DNA from: a virus
Virus record (IMG/VR): IMGVR_UViG_3300019776_000258
Span: 1 to 59,553 of that record
Reading direction: 5' to 3' (one strand)
DNA length: 59,553 bases
The notes under the pieces were generated by a model. That model saw only the letters and a program-made list of their open reading frames with translations. It was not told where the DNA came from and made no database searches. Of the stretch, positions 47,457-53,702 are shown piece after piece (the first letter of the stretch is position 1; every line of letters starts with the position of its first letter). The position numbers and the translations under genes are program-made.

Positions 47457-47653
47457 CGCATCCACTCCGGTTTCTTGGGCAACGGCGCCCATCCCACATA
47501 GCCGCTGGCGCCCCGGTGGTACTGGCCATAGACCGCCACGCCGCCCTGCGTCAGAAGCTGCACCTTCACGGACAGCGGGCAGATGTCGAGCGGGCGCCAG
47601 TAGTATGTCTGGTCAACGGCTGCGGCTTTGTCGTTGGTGAGTTTGACGGTCAT
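47453..47653 (-). CDS. Hypothetical early protein, 66 aa
   Basis: The product starts at ATG 47653 with MTVKLTNDKAAAVDQTYYWR and continues PLDICPLSVKVQLLTQGG and VAVYGQYHRGASGYVGW. It is strand-rich with several aromatic residues and one Cys. Its stop overlaps the next ATG and its start overlaps the upstream stop (ATGA). A small phage protein of unknown role in the minus-strand early operon. Confidence 0.65.
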   Translation of the reverse strand: MTVKLTNDKAAAVDQTYYWRPLDICPLSVKVQLLTQGGVAVYGQYHRGASGYVGWAPLPKKPEWMR

Positions 47654-47922
47654 GCCTGCCCCCTTGCGCGGATGGCGTCTGAGCATTCCAACGATGCTTC
47701 TCGCGTGACCCACATACTCCCGGCCAAAGACTCACACACCTCCGCACACGCCTCGCGCTCGTCAGCGGCCCCTGCGGCGTAGGACAGAGCGAAGAAGCGT
47801 TCAACCTCTTCGTGCCAATCAGCGCCTTCAATCCAAATTCGGTCGCCGTCGATACTGTTGTGACATAACGCGGTGCCGAGTCCAGCCTCCCGCGCCATGC
47901 GGATGATGTCGTCTCGGGTCAT
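47650..47922 (-). CDS. Hypothetical early protein, 90 aa
   Basis: The product begins MTRDDIIRMAREAGLGTALC. The opening TRDDIIRMAREAG is common among small phage early proteins. The middle has ADWHEEVERFFALSYAAGAA, and a Cys-containing helix follows (DEREACAEVCESLAGSMWV). It overlaps neighbours on both sides by ATGA. No enzymatic motif; the two Cys in ACAEVC could bind metal or form a disulfide. Function unknown. Confidence 0.72.
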   Translation of the reverse strand: MTRDDIIRMAREAGLGTALCHNSIDGDRIWIEGADWHEEVERFFALSYAAGAADEREACAEVCESLAGSMWVTREASLECSDAIRARGQA

Positions 47923-48281
47923 GCCGCAACCTCCGTGATCTCGATGCCGTGCACGGCGCGCATCAGCTTGGCCTTGAGCCGGTAGACCTCCGTGCGCACG
48001 CCCTTGACGTCCTCGACCACCAGCCGGCCGTCCTCGTCCCAGTACGCGAAGTCCGCCACGTAGCTGATGGCGCGCTGCCCAGGCTTGTTGCCGACGCGCG
48101 GTATCGCATCCAGCAGGATGTACCGCACCTGACGCTGCAGACGGCTGATCTTCCCGGCCCGCTGCAGCAGCAGCAGATCACGCCACCGGCTCGCCTCGGC
48201 CAGCGAGTCGAACTTCTCGCCGTCGATGACGATGCGGCGGTTGCCATACTTGGCCCGTGGGGAGAAGGTGCCCAGGCGCAT
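47919..48281 (-). CDS. DUF1064 nuclease-like protein
   Basis: The 120-residue product starts at ATG 48281 (TGATG overlap; GTG 48284 also possible) with MRLGTFSPRAKYGNRRIVID. DUF1064 proteins are phage members of the PD-(D/E)XK restriction-endonuclease fold. Here SYVADFAYWDEDGRLVVEDV gives the D...(E/D)xK core (D in VADF, E and K in VVEDVKG), and the early DGEKFDSLAEASRWRDL segment matches the family. A role in resolving recombination intermediates has been suggested for this family, which suits its place next to the O/P replication genes. Confidence 0.82.
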   Translation of the reverse strand: MRLGTFSPRAKYGNRRIVIDGEKFDSLAEASRWRDLLLLQRAGKISRLQRQVRYILLDAIPRVGNKPGQRAISYVADFAYWDEDGRLVVEDVKGVRTEVYRLKAKLMRAVHGIEITEVAA

Positions 48282-48472
48282 CACAAGAACCCCATTCGAG
48301 CCCGCGCCGGCTTGTCCACAGGTTTTCCCGTGACTTCCTCGACCACCGCACGCAGGTCGCGCACGGCCTTGTCGCCCGCGTCCTTGGGATCGTCGCGGTA
48401 CAGCGTGGTCGCCGTGCCCGTCATGTGCAGCGGGTAGCTGTATTCGTCGTCCATCGTCGTGCAGACCTGCAT
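48281..48472 (-). CDS. Hypothetical early protein, 63 aa
   Basis: The product starts at ATG 48472 with MQVCTTMDDEYSYPLHMTGT, followed by ATTLYRDDPKDAGDKAVRDL and RAVVEEVTGKPVDKP. A strand-turn-strand first half and a helical second half are likely. The stop is shared with the DUF1064 start (TGATG). The 16-base gap to the upstream gene is compatible with an operon. There is no recognised family. Confidence 0.62.
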   Translation of the reverse strand: MQVCTTMDDEYSYPLHMTGTATTLYRDDPKDAGDKAVRDLRAVVEEVTGKPVDKPARARMGFL

Positions 48473-48488
48473 CACAGAACCCCCGTCT

Positions 48489-48731
48489 TCACTCCGACGT
48501 GGACCTCGCCCCACGAGAGGGCGGTTTCCCCAGGCATCGGGCCACGGACTCCAAGACTGCGGCCCGGCCAGGGTTCCCCGGCATCCGCTCGATGGCCGCC
48601 AGCATCGCCGCAGCCGCAGGCTTGTGCGGGTGCGTGCTCAGCACCAGCCGCGTGCAGCAGCCGAGGCAGGTCAGCACATACAGTGGGCATCGCCCCGCCG
48701 TTTGGGCTTGGGTGCAGTGCGGGCATGTCAT
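48489..48731 (-). CDS. Cys-rich zinc-ribbon-like protein, 80 aa
   Basis: The product starts at ATG 48731 (ATGACATG overlap with the P-like gene stop) with MTCPHCTQAQTAGRCPLYVL. CPHC and later TCLGCCTRLV form a C-x2-C ... C-x2-CC arrangement typical of a small zinc ribbon. The helical remainder (PAAAAMLAAIERMPGNPGRA) has no signature. It may bind DNA or a host protein during replication. Position suggests that it is made with the replication genes. Confidence 0.65.
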   Translation of the reverse strand: MTCPHCTQAQTAGRCPLYVLTCLGCCTRLVLSTHPHKPAAAAMLAAIERMPGNPGRAAVLESVARCLGKPPSRGARSTSE

Positions 48732-49282
48732 GCCTCCTGTGTCTCAGAAACTTCGGAGCGCGCCGGCACATGCCGGGCGACGACGTGATTGCGCAGCCGC
48801 GGATCATCGACCTGCAGCATCTGGACGGCCGAGCGCAGCACGGACACCTGGGCGAGATTCAGCCCGTTGGCCTCGCCCCGCGAGATCAATCCGTCCACGA
48901 GGGCCTGGGCCGGCGTGCGTCCGCCCGAGATTCCGCCCACACGCACCGGCTGACCGTCGCCACCGGCCACCAAGCGCAGCGACTGCAGCGCCTGGGCCAT
49001 GCGCGCCGGGTCCCGGTCGGGCAGCGGCAGGGCCGGCGCCTCGGCGCGCGGAGCCTCGCGGCAAAGGGCCTTGAACTGCACGAGATTCGGCGGGCGCTCC
49101 GGCAGCCGCTCCAGGGCCCAGCCGATGGCCTCAAGCCGCTCGCTGAAGACCGCAAGCTCCGCGGCCCAGAGGCTCTTGACCTCGTTGATTTCCGACCCCT
49201 GCCACATCGACAGCCACTGTGACCCGTAGATCAACGCCAACCGGCTGAAAAGGCGGTCAACGACCTTCGTGGGCAAGCTCAT
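48728..49282 (-). CDS. Replication protein P-like helicase loader
   Basis: The 184-residue product starts at ATG 49282, overlapping the upstream stop, with MSLPTKVVDRLFSRLALIYG. The sequence YGSQWLSMWQG, then EVKSLWAAELAVFSERL, IGWALERLPERPPNLVQFKA and LCREAP matches the lambda P family, whose members bring the host DnaB helicase to the origin. The middle is a Pro/Gly linker and the C-terminus has RLRNHVVARHVPAR. It directly follows the O-like gene, as in lambda. It should act at an origin in that gene. Confidence 0.85.
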   Translation of the reverse strand: MSLPTKVVDRLFSRLALIYGSQWLSMWQGSEINEVKSLWAAELAVFSERLEAIGWALERLPERPPNLVQFKALCREAPRAEAPALPLPDRDPARMAQALQSLRLVAGGDGQPVRVGGISGGRTPAQALVDGLISRGEANGLNLAQVSVLRSAVQMLQVDDPRLRNHVVARHVPARSEVSETQEA

Positions 49283-50241
49283 AGCGGAAGCTCCGGGGTT
49301 GCGGGCGTGATGTCGATGATGTTGCCCGGCTCGGCTCGCCTGCGGCCCATCATTTCGTCCCATCGCTCACGGGCCAAACGGTCATCGCGCTCCCGGAAGG
49401 ACTCGGACTTGGCAGCGGCTGGCGGGCGCAGGCTGCGCTCCTCGGGAGTCAACCATGCCGCTTCGAGGCCTTGGGACCCCCGGGCGCACCACACCGCCAG
49501 GAACTGCGCCAGCGGCATGCCGGCCTTCTGCGCCTCGGCGCTCGCCCGCTTGAGCACGGTCTCCGTGACTGGCGCCTTCTTGGCCCTGCGCAGCGCCAGG
49601 AAGTCCCCCCAGGTCTGCGCGTCCACGTCAGCAGGACGCGCCGCAGCAAACGCCTTGGGTGGCTCAGGGTCCGCACGAGGCGGGGCGGGTGGAGTGGGTG
49701 CAGGGGCATCACCCGTGATACCCGCATCATCGACGCCGGGGTCTTCAGGCGGTTTCTTGCCTCCTTCCCCCACACCCCCTACCACTACCTCTCCCTTCTC
49801 TTCTTTTGGTGTTGGTGTTGGTGTTGGTGTTGGTGTTGGTGTTGGTGGCATTCCCGCAGCATCAACTTTTGATGCCGCGGCATCGGTCTTTGATGCCGTG
49901 GCATTGCCGGGTTCTGCTTCCGGCTTGTGCCAACGCTTGTTGGCCTTCTCGCGCTGCTTGTTCTGCTTCTCCCGCATGGCCGTGATTTCCTCGTCGGCGC
50001 GGGTGTTGATCCAGCCATCCGGGGTGGCCTTGAAGAACTCTGCCAGCACCACCCGGACGGCTTCTCGCTGGCTCTCTGTGGTGGCCAAGACCAGCCTGCA
50101 AACAGACCGAACATCGGCAGGCAGCGGCTTCTCGGTGATGTAGTAGGTGTCCAGCAAACGACGATAGGCGGCATCCTCTTCCCAGCTCAGATGCCGGGTG
50201 GCGCTCACGTAGTCGCCAATGTGAAACGGGTAGTAGTTCAC
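49279..50241 (-). CDS. Replication initiation protein (O-like, DUF1376/YdaU type)
   Basis: The 320-residue product starts at GTG 50241 and overlaps the previous stop. It begins MNYYPFHIGDYVSATRHLSW, then EEDAAYRRLLDTYYITEKPL, a clear DUF1376 (YdaU-like) winged-helix start. The middle (about residues 110-180) is a low-complexity hinge with ASKTDAA/ASKVDAA peptides and a (PT)6 run coded by hexanucleotide repeats. The C-terminal part has DAQTWGDFLALRRAKKAPVT and ending RRRAEPGNIIDI. The protein probably binds the iteron-like repeats at 49868-49904 and recruits the P-like protein beside it. Confidence 0.85.
   Translation of the reverse strand: MNYYPFHIGDYVSATRHLSWEEDAAYRRLLDTYYITEKPLPADVRSVCRLVLATTESQREAVRVVLAEFFKATPDGWINTRADEEITAMREKQNKQREKANKRWHKPEAEPGNATASKTDAAASKVDAAGMPPTPTPTPTPTPTPKEEKGEVVVGGVGEGGKKPPEDPGVDDAGITGDAPAPTPPAPPRADPEPPKAFAAARPADVDAQTWGDFLALRRAKKAPVTETVLKRASAEAQKAGMPLAQFLAVWCARGSQGLEAAWLTPEERSLRPPAAAKSESFRERDDRLARERWDEMMGRRRAEPGNIIDITPATPELPL
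49808..49843. repeat. Hexanucleotide repeat (GGTGTT)6 in the O-like gene
   Basis: Six perfect GGTGTT units encode the Pro-Thr hinge on the minus strand. It is a simple repeat of the type prone to slippage, and lies 25 bp from the candidate origin iterons. It could also help open DNA there, but that is speculation. Confidence 0.9.
49859..49905. other. Candidate replication origin with two 16-bp iterons
   Basis: TTTGATGCCGYGGCAT occurs at 49868-49883 and 49889-49904, exactly 21 bp apart (two helical turns). The first contains a perfect 14-bp palindrome, GATGCCGCGGCATC (49871-49884), and an inverted repeat GCATCAA-CTT-TTGATGC lies at 49859-49875. The location inside the initiator gene is like lambda ori inside O. 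The same bases also encode the hinge peptides ASKTDAA and ASKVDAA, so selection on protein alone could also explain part of it. Confidence 0.55.
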
Positions 50242-50582
50242 TTGGTCCCCTGCTGCCGGACCGCGCGGTAACGCCGGTACTGCGGATTGCGCGACCCGTC
50301 CGGGACGCATTCGATTCGGCCCTGGGTGCGCAGGTACAGCAGCGCCCAGTTCACGCTTTTCTCGGTGCGGCCGGTGCCGGCCATGATCTGACCCCGGGTC
50401 CACCATTGGTCCGCCTTGCGCGTGCGTAGCCAGTCCAGCACCGCCCCGGTCGCGCTGCCGTCGCGGATCACGCCTGCAGGCTTCGGGTTGTAGTGCGGCC
50501 GGGTCGGCTCCAACGCCGAACGGGCCCGGCCAATGGCCAGCAACTCGGTGGCGATCCACCAGGAGGACTCCCGGCCGCTCAC
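50238..50582 (-). CDS. Hypothetical winged-helix-like early protein, 114 aa
   Basis: The product starts at GTG 50582 with MSGRESSWWIATELLAIGRA. The segment VLDWLRTRKADQWWTRGQIM, followed by AGTGRTEKSVNWALLYLRTQ and GRIECVPD, resembles a winged helix in which a wing (RIECVP) follows a recognition helix. A role in DNA binding near the replication genes is plausible. Both ends overlap neighbours (GTGA-type), so it is part of the operon. Confidence 0.7.
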   Translation of the reverse strand: MSGRESSWWIATELLAIGRARSALEPTRPHYNPKPAGVIRDGSATGAVLDWLRTRKADQWWTRGQIMAGTGRTEKSVNWALLYLRTQGRIECVPDGSRNPQYRRYRAVRQQGTK

Positions 50583-50827
50583 GCGCCGCCCCCTCCCAAA
50601 GGGGTCGTCCCATCATCGTCGGATGGCGCTGCGCGTCCCGAGCGTGCGACGCTGCGCAGCATGGACATTTCGCCCCAGATCGCGCGCCTGAGAACCCAGC
50701 GCGCATATTCCGCCTTCGTGACGCCGGCCACCGCCGCCAGGGCGATGAGTGCTTCCATGTCGGCCTCGGCCACCGGCACGTCCAGCCGGTGCGTCAGCTT
50801 GCCCCCTGGGCCTGCAGTCGGACTCAT
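50579..50827 (-). CDS. Hypothetical early protein, 82 aa
   Basis: The product begins MSPTAGPGGKLTHRLDVPVA and contains EADMEALIALAAVAGVTKAE and YARWVLRRAIWGEMSMLRSV, which looks like a small helical DNA-binding type of protein (ribbon-helix-helix is possible). The C-terminus is Gly/Ser/Asp-rich. It overlaps the previous stop by ATGA and the following start by GTGA. There is no certain family. Confidence 0.68.
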   Translation of the reverse strand: MSPTAGPGGKLTHRLDVPVAEADMEALIALAAVAGVTKAEYARWVLRRAIWGEMSMLRSVARSGRAAPSDDDGTTPLGGGGA

Positions 50828-50961
50828 GCTGTGACCTGGGCCTTCCTGACGTTCGCAGCCGCGGCCGCGTTTTTCACGGTCGGCGCCTCCTGCAACAGGT
50901 TGCCGGCGTCCTGGCGCACGGTGCGCGAGGTTGTCGAGGCTGCTTTGATCGTGGTCTTCAT
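50824..50961 (-). CDS. Small helical early protein, 45 aa (tentative)
   Basis: The product from ATG 50961 reads MKTTIKAASTTSRTVRQDAG, NLLQEAPTVKNAAAAANVRK and AQVTA: a basic, Ala-rich helical peptide. The stop overlaps the next ATG (ATGA), as in real neighbours. No good ribosome-binding site is seen. A plus-strand frame with two hydrophobic segments covers the same region, but it runs against both neighbouring genes. The minus-strand reading is preferred because it keeps the operon continuous. Confidence 0.4.
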   Translation of the reverse strand: MKTTIKAASTTSRTVRQDAGNLLQEAPTVKNAAAAANVRKAQVTA

Positions 50962-50992
50962 CGTGGCGCTCGCTACGGGTGGACGTGGGTGC

Positions 50993-51271
50993 TCAATGGG
51001 AGGGGCTGGGTACGACGACGCGAGCGCCGCCCGCACCACTGCGCCGAGCGCCGCGTGAGGCCCGCTTGCGCGCGGCCCGCTGGGCGTCATAGGCCGCAAT
51101 CCAGTCGAGCAAGGGCTGCACGGACTCAAGCCGTGGACTGCCCTGCCCGCTTTGAATACGGCTCAGCGTGCTCTGCGGCACGCCGGTCTCGGCTGCGATG
51201 CGCGCGTGCTGGCCGCGCAACTCGGCCAGCCTGCGCAGCAGGTAGTCGTGGATCGTTTCTTGGACCTTCAT
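50993..51271 (-). CDS. Small HTH regulator, Cro-like, first gene of the minus-strand early operon
   Basis: The 92-residue product starts at ATG 51271 with MKVQETIHDYLLRRLAELRG. QHARIAAETGVPQSTLSRIQ is a typical helix-turn-helix of XRE type. The C-terminus is basic (AARKRASRGARRSGAGG). A -10-like TACACT on the minus strand (51278-51283) lies only 6 bases before the ATG and no Shine-Dalgarno sequence is present, so the mRNA may be leaderless. As the first gene of the operon with O/P-like genes it is placed like lambda cro, but a repressor role cannot be excluded. Confidence 0.75.
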   Translation of the reverse strand: MKVQETIHDYLLRRLAELRGQHARIAAETGVPQSTLSRIQSGQGSPRLESVQPLLDWIAAYDAQRAARKRASRGARRSGAGGARVVVPSPSH

Positions 51272-51277
51272 ACGGCG

Positions 51278-51283
51278 AGTGTA
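51278..51283 (-). promoter_or_regulatory. Candidate -10 box TACACT for the minus-strand early operon
   Basis: TACACT on the minus strand overlaps the operator at 51282-51297 at its upstream edge and lies 6 bases before the ATG at 51271. A convincing -35 is not seen. Binding at the operator would block polymerase here. Confidence 0.5.
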
Positions 51284-51297
51284 TCCGCAAACGGATA
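51282..51297. promoter_or_regulatory. Operator palindrome 1 (TATCCGCAAACGGATA)
   Basis: Perfect half-sites TATCCG and CGGATA with a CAAA centre. It lies directly upstream of the left HTH gene and overlaps its candidate -10 box. One of six related palindromes. Confidence 0.75.
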
Positions 51298-51326
51298 TGC
51301 GCCGACAGTATCTCCCGCGACCCCGT

Positions 51327-51342
51327 AATCCGCAAACGGATA
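51327..51342. promoter_or_regulatory. Operator palindrome 2 (AATCCGCAAACGGATA)
   Basis: The same CAAA centre as operator 1 and 45 bp away in start distance, on the side of the right HTH gene (ATG 51366). One half-site has A instead of T at the outer position. Confidence 0.7.
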
Positions 51343-51365
51343 GCCCTTTGTTGCACCATGACGAA

Positions 51366-51839
51366 ATGAACCCGACCCACCTTCGGCAGGTCATCGCCGC
51401 GCGTATCCGCGCCTTGATGGCTCAACGGCCGGACCTCGACACCCAGGTCAAGCTGGCGCGTCGCGCCGGCCTGTCCCAGTCCACGGTCGCGCGCATCCTG
51501 TCGGCCGACTCGTCCGCCACGGCCGACTCCCTGGCCCAGCTATCCCACGCCTTCGGCACTTCGGCCGCGTCGCTGCTGCTGGACGATCCCGCCGAGATCG
51601 ACCTGCTGGCCTCGATGCGCGACCTAACACCCGAGTCGCGTCAACGGCTACTCGGTTTTGTAGCCGGCCTGTCGTCAGAACAACACGCACGGCCGCCGCG
51701 AACGAGGCGGTTTGTTCTCGATCTATCCACGCCTGTGCCACCATCGCGTCGCGCAGCCCATGCAAAAGCGGTCGCGCGCCCCCTCACCCCACAACAAGAC
51801 GCGGGACCAACTCATGCGCGAAAACGCTCCACTCGCTGA
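51366..51839 (+). CDS. XRE-family regulator, candidate immunity repressor
   Basis: The 157-residue product starts at ATG 51366 with MNPTHLRQVIAARIRALMAQ. The helix-turn-helix is VKLARRAGLSQSTVARILSA, followed by DSLAQLSHAFGTSAASLLLD, the usual XRE end. The remaining 80 residues contain a short helix (SRQRLLGFVAGLSSEQ) and a basic, Pro-rich tail. There is no LexA-type peptidase, so it is not a classical SOS-cleaved CI. A three-codon mini-frame (ATG ACG AAA TGA at 51358) overlaps its start. Palindromes on both sides fit autoregulation and control of the divergent gene. Confidence 0.78.
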   Translation: MNPTHLRQVIAARIRALMAQRPDLDTQVKLARRAGLSQSTVARILSADSSATADSLAQLSHAFGTSAASLLLDDPAEIDLLASMRDLTPESRQRLLGFVAGLSSEQHARPPRTRRFVLDLSTPVPPSRRAAHAKAVARPLTPQQDAGPTHARKRSTR

Positions 51840-52122
51840 CCTCTCCCACATTCACACCCCCGAACCAAACCCCTCGCGGGTGGGCGACATCCGCCGATGG
51901 ATGCTCGCCCAGGCTGCCGCCGCTGATGCTCCGGTCGCCGGACTTGCGCTCACCATCAGCGCGTCAGGTCAGATTCAGGCTGCCGCGCGAGGCATCGAGC
52001 CCGAGCATGCCGACCTCGTGATCGAGCACCTGGACCGCTTGCGCACGTCGCTGCAGGCTTGGGTCGATACCGCGCAAGCCCCTCAACTGCCTCTGTGCAC
52101 CGTGTTGCCGTTGCGCGCCTGA
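51814..52122 (+). CDS. Hypothetical protein, 102 aa
   Basis: The product starts at ATG 51814 inside the end of the regulator gene and begins MRENAPLADLSHIHTPEPNP. The second half (VAGLALTISASGQIQAAARG, then EHADLVIEHLDRLRTSLQAW) is a strand-helix unit. It probably shares the transcript with the regulator. It may be a small partner or an antirepressor; nothing in the sequence proves this. The 26-base overlap with the gene before is unusual for this genome. Confidence 0.55.
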   Translation: MRENAPLADLSHIHTPEPNPSRVGDIRRWMLAQAAAADAPVAGLALTISASGQIQAAARGIEPEHADLVIEHLDRLRTSLQAWVDTAQAPQLPLCTVLPLRA

Positions 52123-52135
52123 CCGACCCTTTGTG

Positions 52136-52166
52136 TTGCTTGTTCGTATCCGTTTACGGATATAGT
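52136..52166 (+). promoter_or_regulatory. Operator-controlled promoter before 52197
   Basis: A -10 box TATAGT (52161-52166) directly follows the palindrome and overlaps its last two bases. The best -35-like hexamers are TTGCTT (52136-52141, spacer 19) or CTTGTT (52139-52144, spacer 16). The block TCCGTTTACGGATATAGTCG recurs at the promoter before 53752, which supports it as a functional early promoter. Confidence 0.65.
52147..52162. promoter_or_regulatory. Operator palindrome 3 (TATCCGTTTACGGATA)
   Basis: A perfect 16-bp inverted repeat that sits inside the promoter spacer at 52136-52166, overlapping the first bases of the -10 box. Repressor binding would block the promoter for the small membrane-protein genes. 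Confidence 0.8.
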
Positions 52167-52196
52167 CGGCGCTCCATCAACCACCGGAGCCCGGCT

Positions 52197-52406
52197 ATGC
52201 GACAGCAGATCATCAGACCGCAACCCACCCCCGGAGGGTGGCCCACGACCCGACGCTACCCGCGCACCCTGGCCGAGGCTTTCGGCGCGGCAGAGTACGG
52301 CTGCGCCATCGAGGGCTATCGCCGTGACGTGCGCGTCCTCGGCCGCGTCGGTCGCTGGCTGCTGGCCGGCGCGTGCGTGCTGACCCTTATCGCCTGGGGG
52401 CTGTGA
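52197..52406 (+). CDS. Small membrane protein, 69 aa
   Basis: The product starts at ATG 52197 with MRQQIIRPQPTPGGWPTTRR and ends in one transmembrane segment (WLLAGACVLTLIAWGL). A GGAG lies before the start. Its stop overlaps the next GTG. It is the first gene after an operator-controlled promoter, so it would be expressed early in lytic growth. Small phage membrane proteins at this position sometimes affect superinfection; not shown here. Confidence 0.6.
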   Translation: MRQQIIRPQPTPGGWPTTRRYPRTLAEAFGAAEYGCAIEGYRRDVRVLGRVGRWLLAGACVLTLIAWGL

Positions 52407-52639
52407 TCGTGGCGCCGCGCGAACCCATCACCTTCGCCGGGTGCTCCGGCGCCTGCCAGCAGGGGCGCCTGCTGTGCCCGCATCCCGAGGCCTGCGAGAT
52501 CGCTGCGCCTGACGACGACAAGCCGATGGACCGGACGGGCGCCTTCCTCATGGTGCTTTCCATCCTGGTGTCCTGGGCTGCTGTGCTGGCCATCTTCCAC
52601 ATAGGCCGCGCGATCTACCGCGCGCTGACGGGGGCGTGA
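52403..52639 (+). CDS. Cys-containing small membrane protein, 78 aa
   Basis: The product starts at GTG 52403 overlapping the previous stop and reads MIVAPREPITFAGCSGACQQ, GRLLCPHPEACEI, with four Cys in a C-x3-C ... C-x5-C form, then a membrane segment LMVLSILVSWAAVLAIFHIG and a short basic tail. The Cys-rich N-terminus could bind a metal. The two adjacent single-membrane proteins may work together. Its stop overlaps the next gene. Confidence 0.6.
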   Translation: MIVAPREPITFAGCSGACQQGRLLCPHPEACEIAAPDDDKPMDRTGAFLMVLSILVSWAAVLAIFHIGRAIYRALTGA

Positions 52640-53184
52640 TGGCACTGCAAGGCATACGCACGCTTGAGGACCTTCGCGGACGCTGCGTCATTGACGAAGA
52701 TACCGCGTGCTGGCTGTTCCAGCCCAACCGGCGATCCGCGAAGGACTGGGGTATCAACGTCTGGCTCCCGAGCCTGCAGCGCACCGAAACGCTGCAGCGC
52801 GCAGCCTGGATGTTGGCCGGCAAACCCATGGGCAAGGGCCGCGACTGGACGGTCTGGAGAACCTGCCGCAACTCGGAATGCGGCAACCCCGCCCACCTCA
52901 AGGCCGGACCCAGGCGGGCCTACGGCGCGTGGGTTGAGGCAACTGACCAACTCAAAGGCAACCCGGCGCGGTCGGCGATCAACAAGCGCAACAAGCTGGC
53001 CAGCGGCACCGCTCGGATTACTCAGGAGCTTGCCGACTGGGTGCGCGAAAGCAGCCAGTCCGGCATCGTCATTGCCCACGCGCTCGATGTCAGCCCGCAC
53101 TGCATCAGCCGCGTGCGCACCGGCAAGACCTGGACGCACACCGTCCAGGGCGCCAGCGTGTTCTCGTGGGCGAACTTCCGATGA
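52639..53184 (+). CDS. HNH-like protein with C-terminal HTH, 181 aa
   Basis: The product (ATG 52639; GTG 52636 also possible) begins MALQGIRTLEDLRGRCVIDE. WRTCRNSECGNPAHLKAGP is the C..C.NP.HL core of a zinc-type HNH motif. Later, ITQELADWVRESSQSGIVIA, followed by HALDVSPHCISRVRTGKTWT, is a HTH module as in homing-type or phage HNH proteins with DNA-binding tails. It could cut DNA at specific sites, for example in packaging or homing, or be a DNA-binding regulator. Early operon member. Confidence 0.72.
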   Translation: MALQGIRTLEDLRGRCVIDEDTACWLFQPNRRSAKDWGINVWLPSLQRTETLQRAAWMLAGKPMGKGRDWTVWRTCRNSECGNPAHLKAGPRRAYGAWVEATDQLKGNPARSAINKRNKLASGTARITQELADWVRESSQSGIVIAHALDVSPHCISRVRTGKTWTHTVQGASVFSWANFR

Positions 53185-53702
53185 CCCGCAAGCGCAGCCG
53201 CTACCGGCCGCGGGGCGTCAACCCTTCGGCCCACCTTGTCGCCCTGCAGGGCTGCATGAAACTGTCCAAGGATGATGCCCTGCGGTTCAGCCTGCCCGCG
53301 CGTGAGGCCGTGGCCGCAGTGTGCAAGGGCACCGCGACAGAGGACCACTGGACCGCCTTGTTCGTGGCTCTTGCCGTGAGCGAGCAACTGGTCCGCCACA
53401 GGGTCGCACAAGACGCCGACGGCGCCCTGGCCGCGACGCAGGCCGCGGTGCTCGACATCATCGAACGCGAGGCCACGCGCGGCACCCGCGCGCTGTACCC
53501 GGCCGAAATGCAGCGCCTGGATGCCTTCGCGGCCGACTACGCCGACCTCATATGTCAGGTCACGCATTCGGAGCTTTTCCAGGCGCACGACGCCGCACAG
53601 GCGCGCATCGCCGCAGCCGCATCCGGCAACCGCGACCCCAATGTGATCTTCGTCAGCCGACCGGGCTCCGTAGGCCCCAAGAAATATCCGTCCACGGATT
53701 GA
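53181..53702 (+). CDS. Hypothetical early protein, 173 aa
   Basis: The product starts at ATG 53181 (ATGA overlap) with MTRKRSRYRPRGVNPSAHLV. It is basic at the N-terminus and then mostly helical (EAVAAVCKGTATEDHWTALF, ATQAAVLDIIEREATRGTRA, DAFAADYADLICQVTHSELF). It ends PKKYPSTD, with the stop directly after operator 4. It looks like a small nucleoprotein-type helical bundle. Function not known. It is probably in the same transcript as the HNH gene. Confidence 0.7.
   Translation: MTRKRSRYRPRGVNPSAHLVALQGCMKLSKDDALRFSLPAREAVAAVCKGTATEDHWTALFVALAVSEQLVRHRVAQDADGALAATQAAVLDIIEREATRGTRALYPAEMQRLDAFAADYADLICQVTHSELFQAHDAAQARIAAAASGNRDPNVIFVSRPGSVGPKKYPSTD
53685..53700. promoter_or_regulatory. Operator palindrome 4 (TATCCGTCCACGGATT)
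   Basis: This lies in the last codons of the preceding gene and overlaps the start of the -35 box TTGACT (53699-53704). Its start is 22 bp from operator 5, about two helical turns. Confidence 0.65.

Noticed and set aside
49808-49843. CRISPR-like array
   Set aside because: The units are 6 bp, contiguous and code for a Pro-Thr hinge; there are no spacers.
50789-51058. Plus-strand frame with two hydrophobic segments
   Set aside because: It overlaps three minus-strand genes, has no ribosome-binding site and runs against the operon. Kept only as an alternative to 50824-50961.
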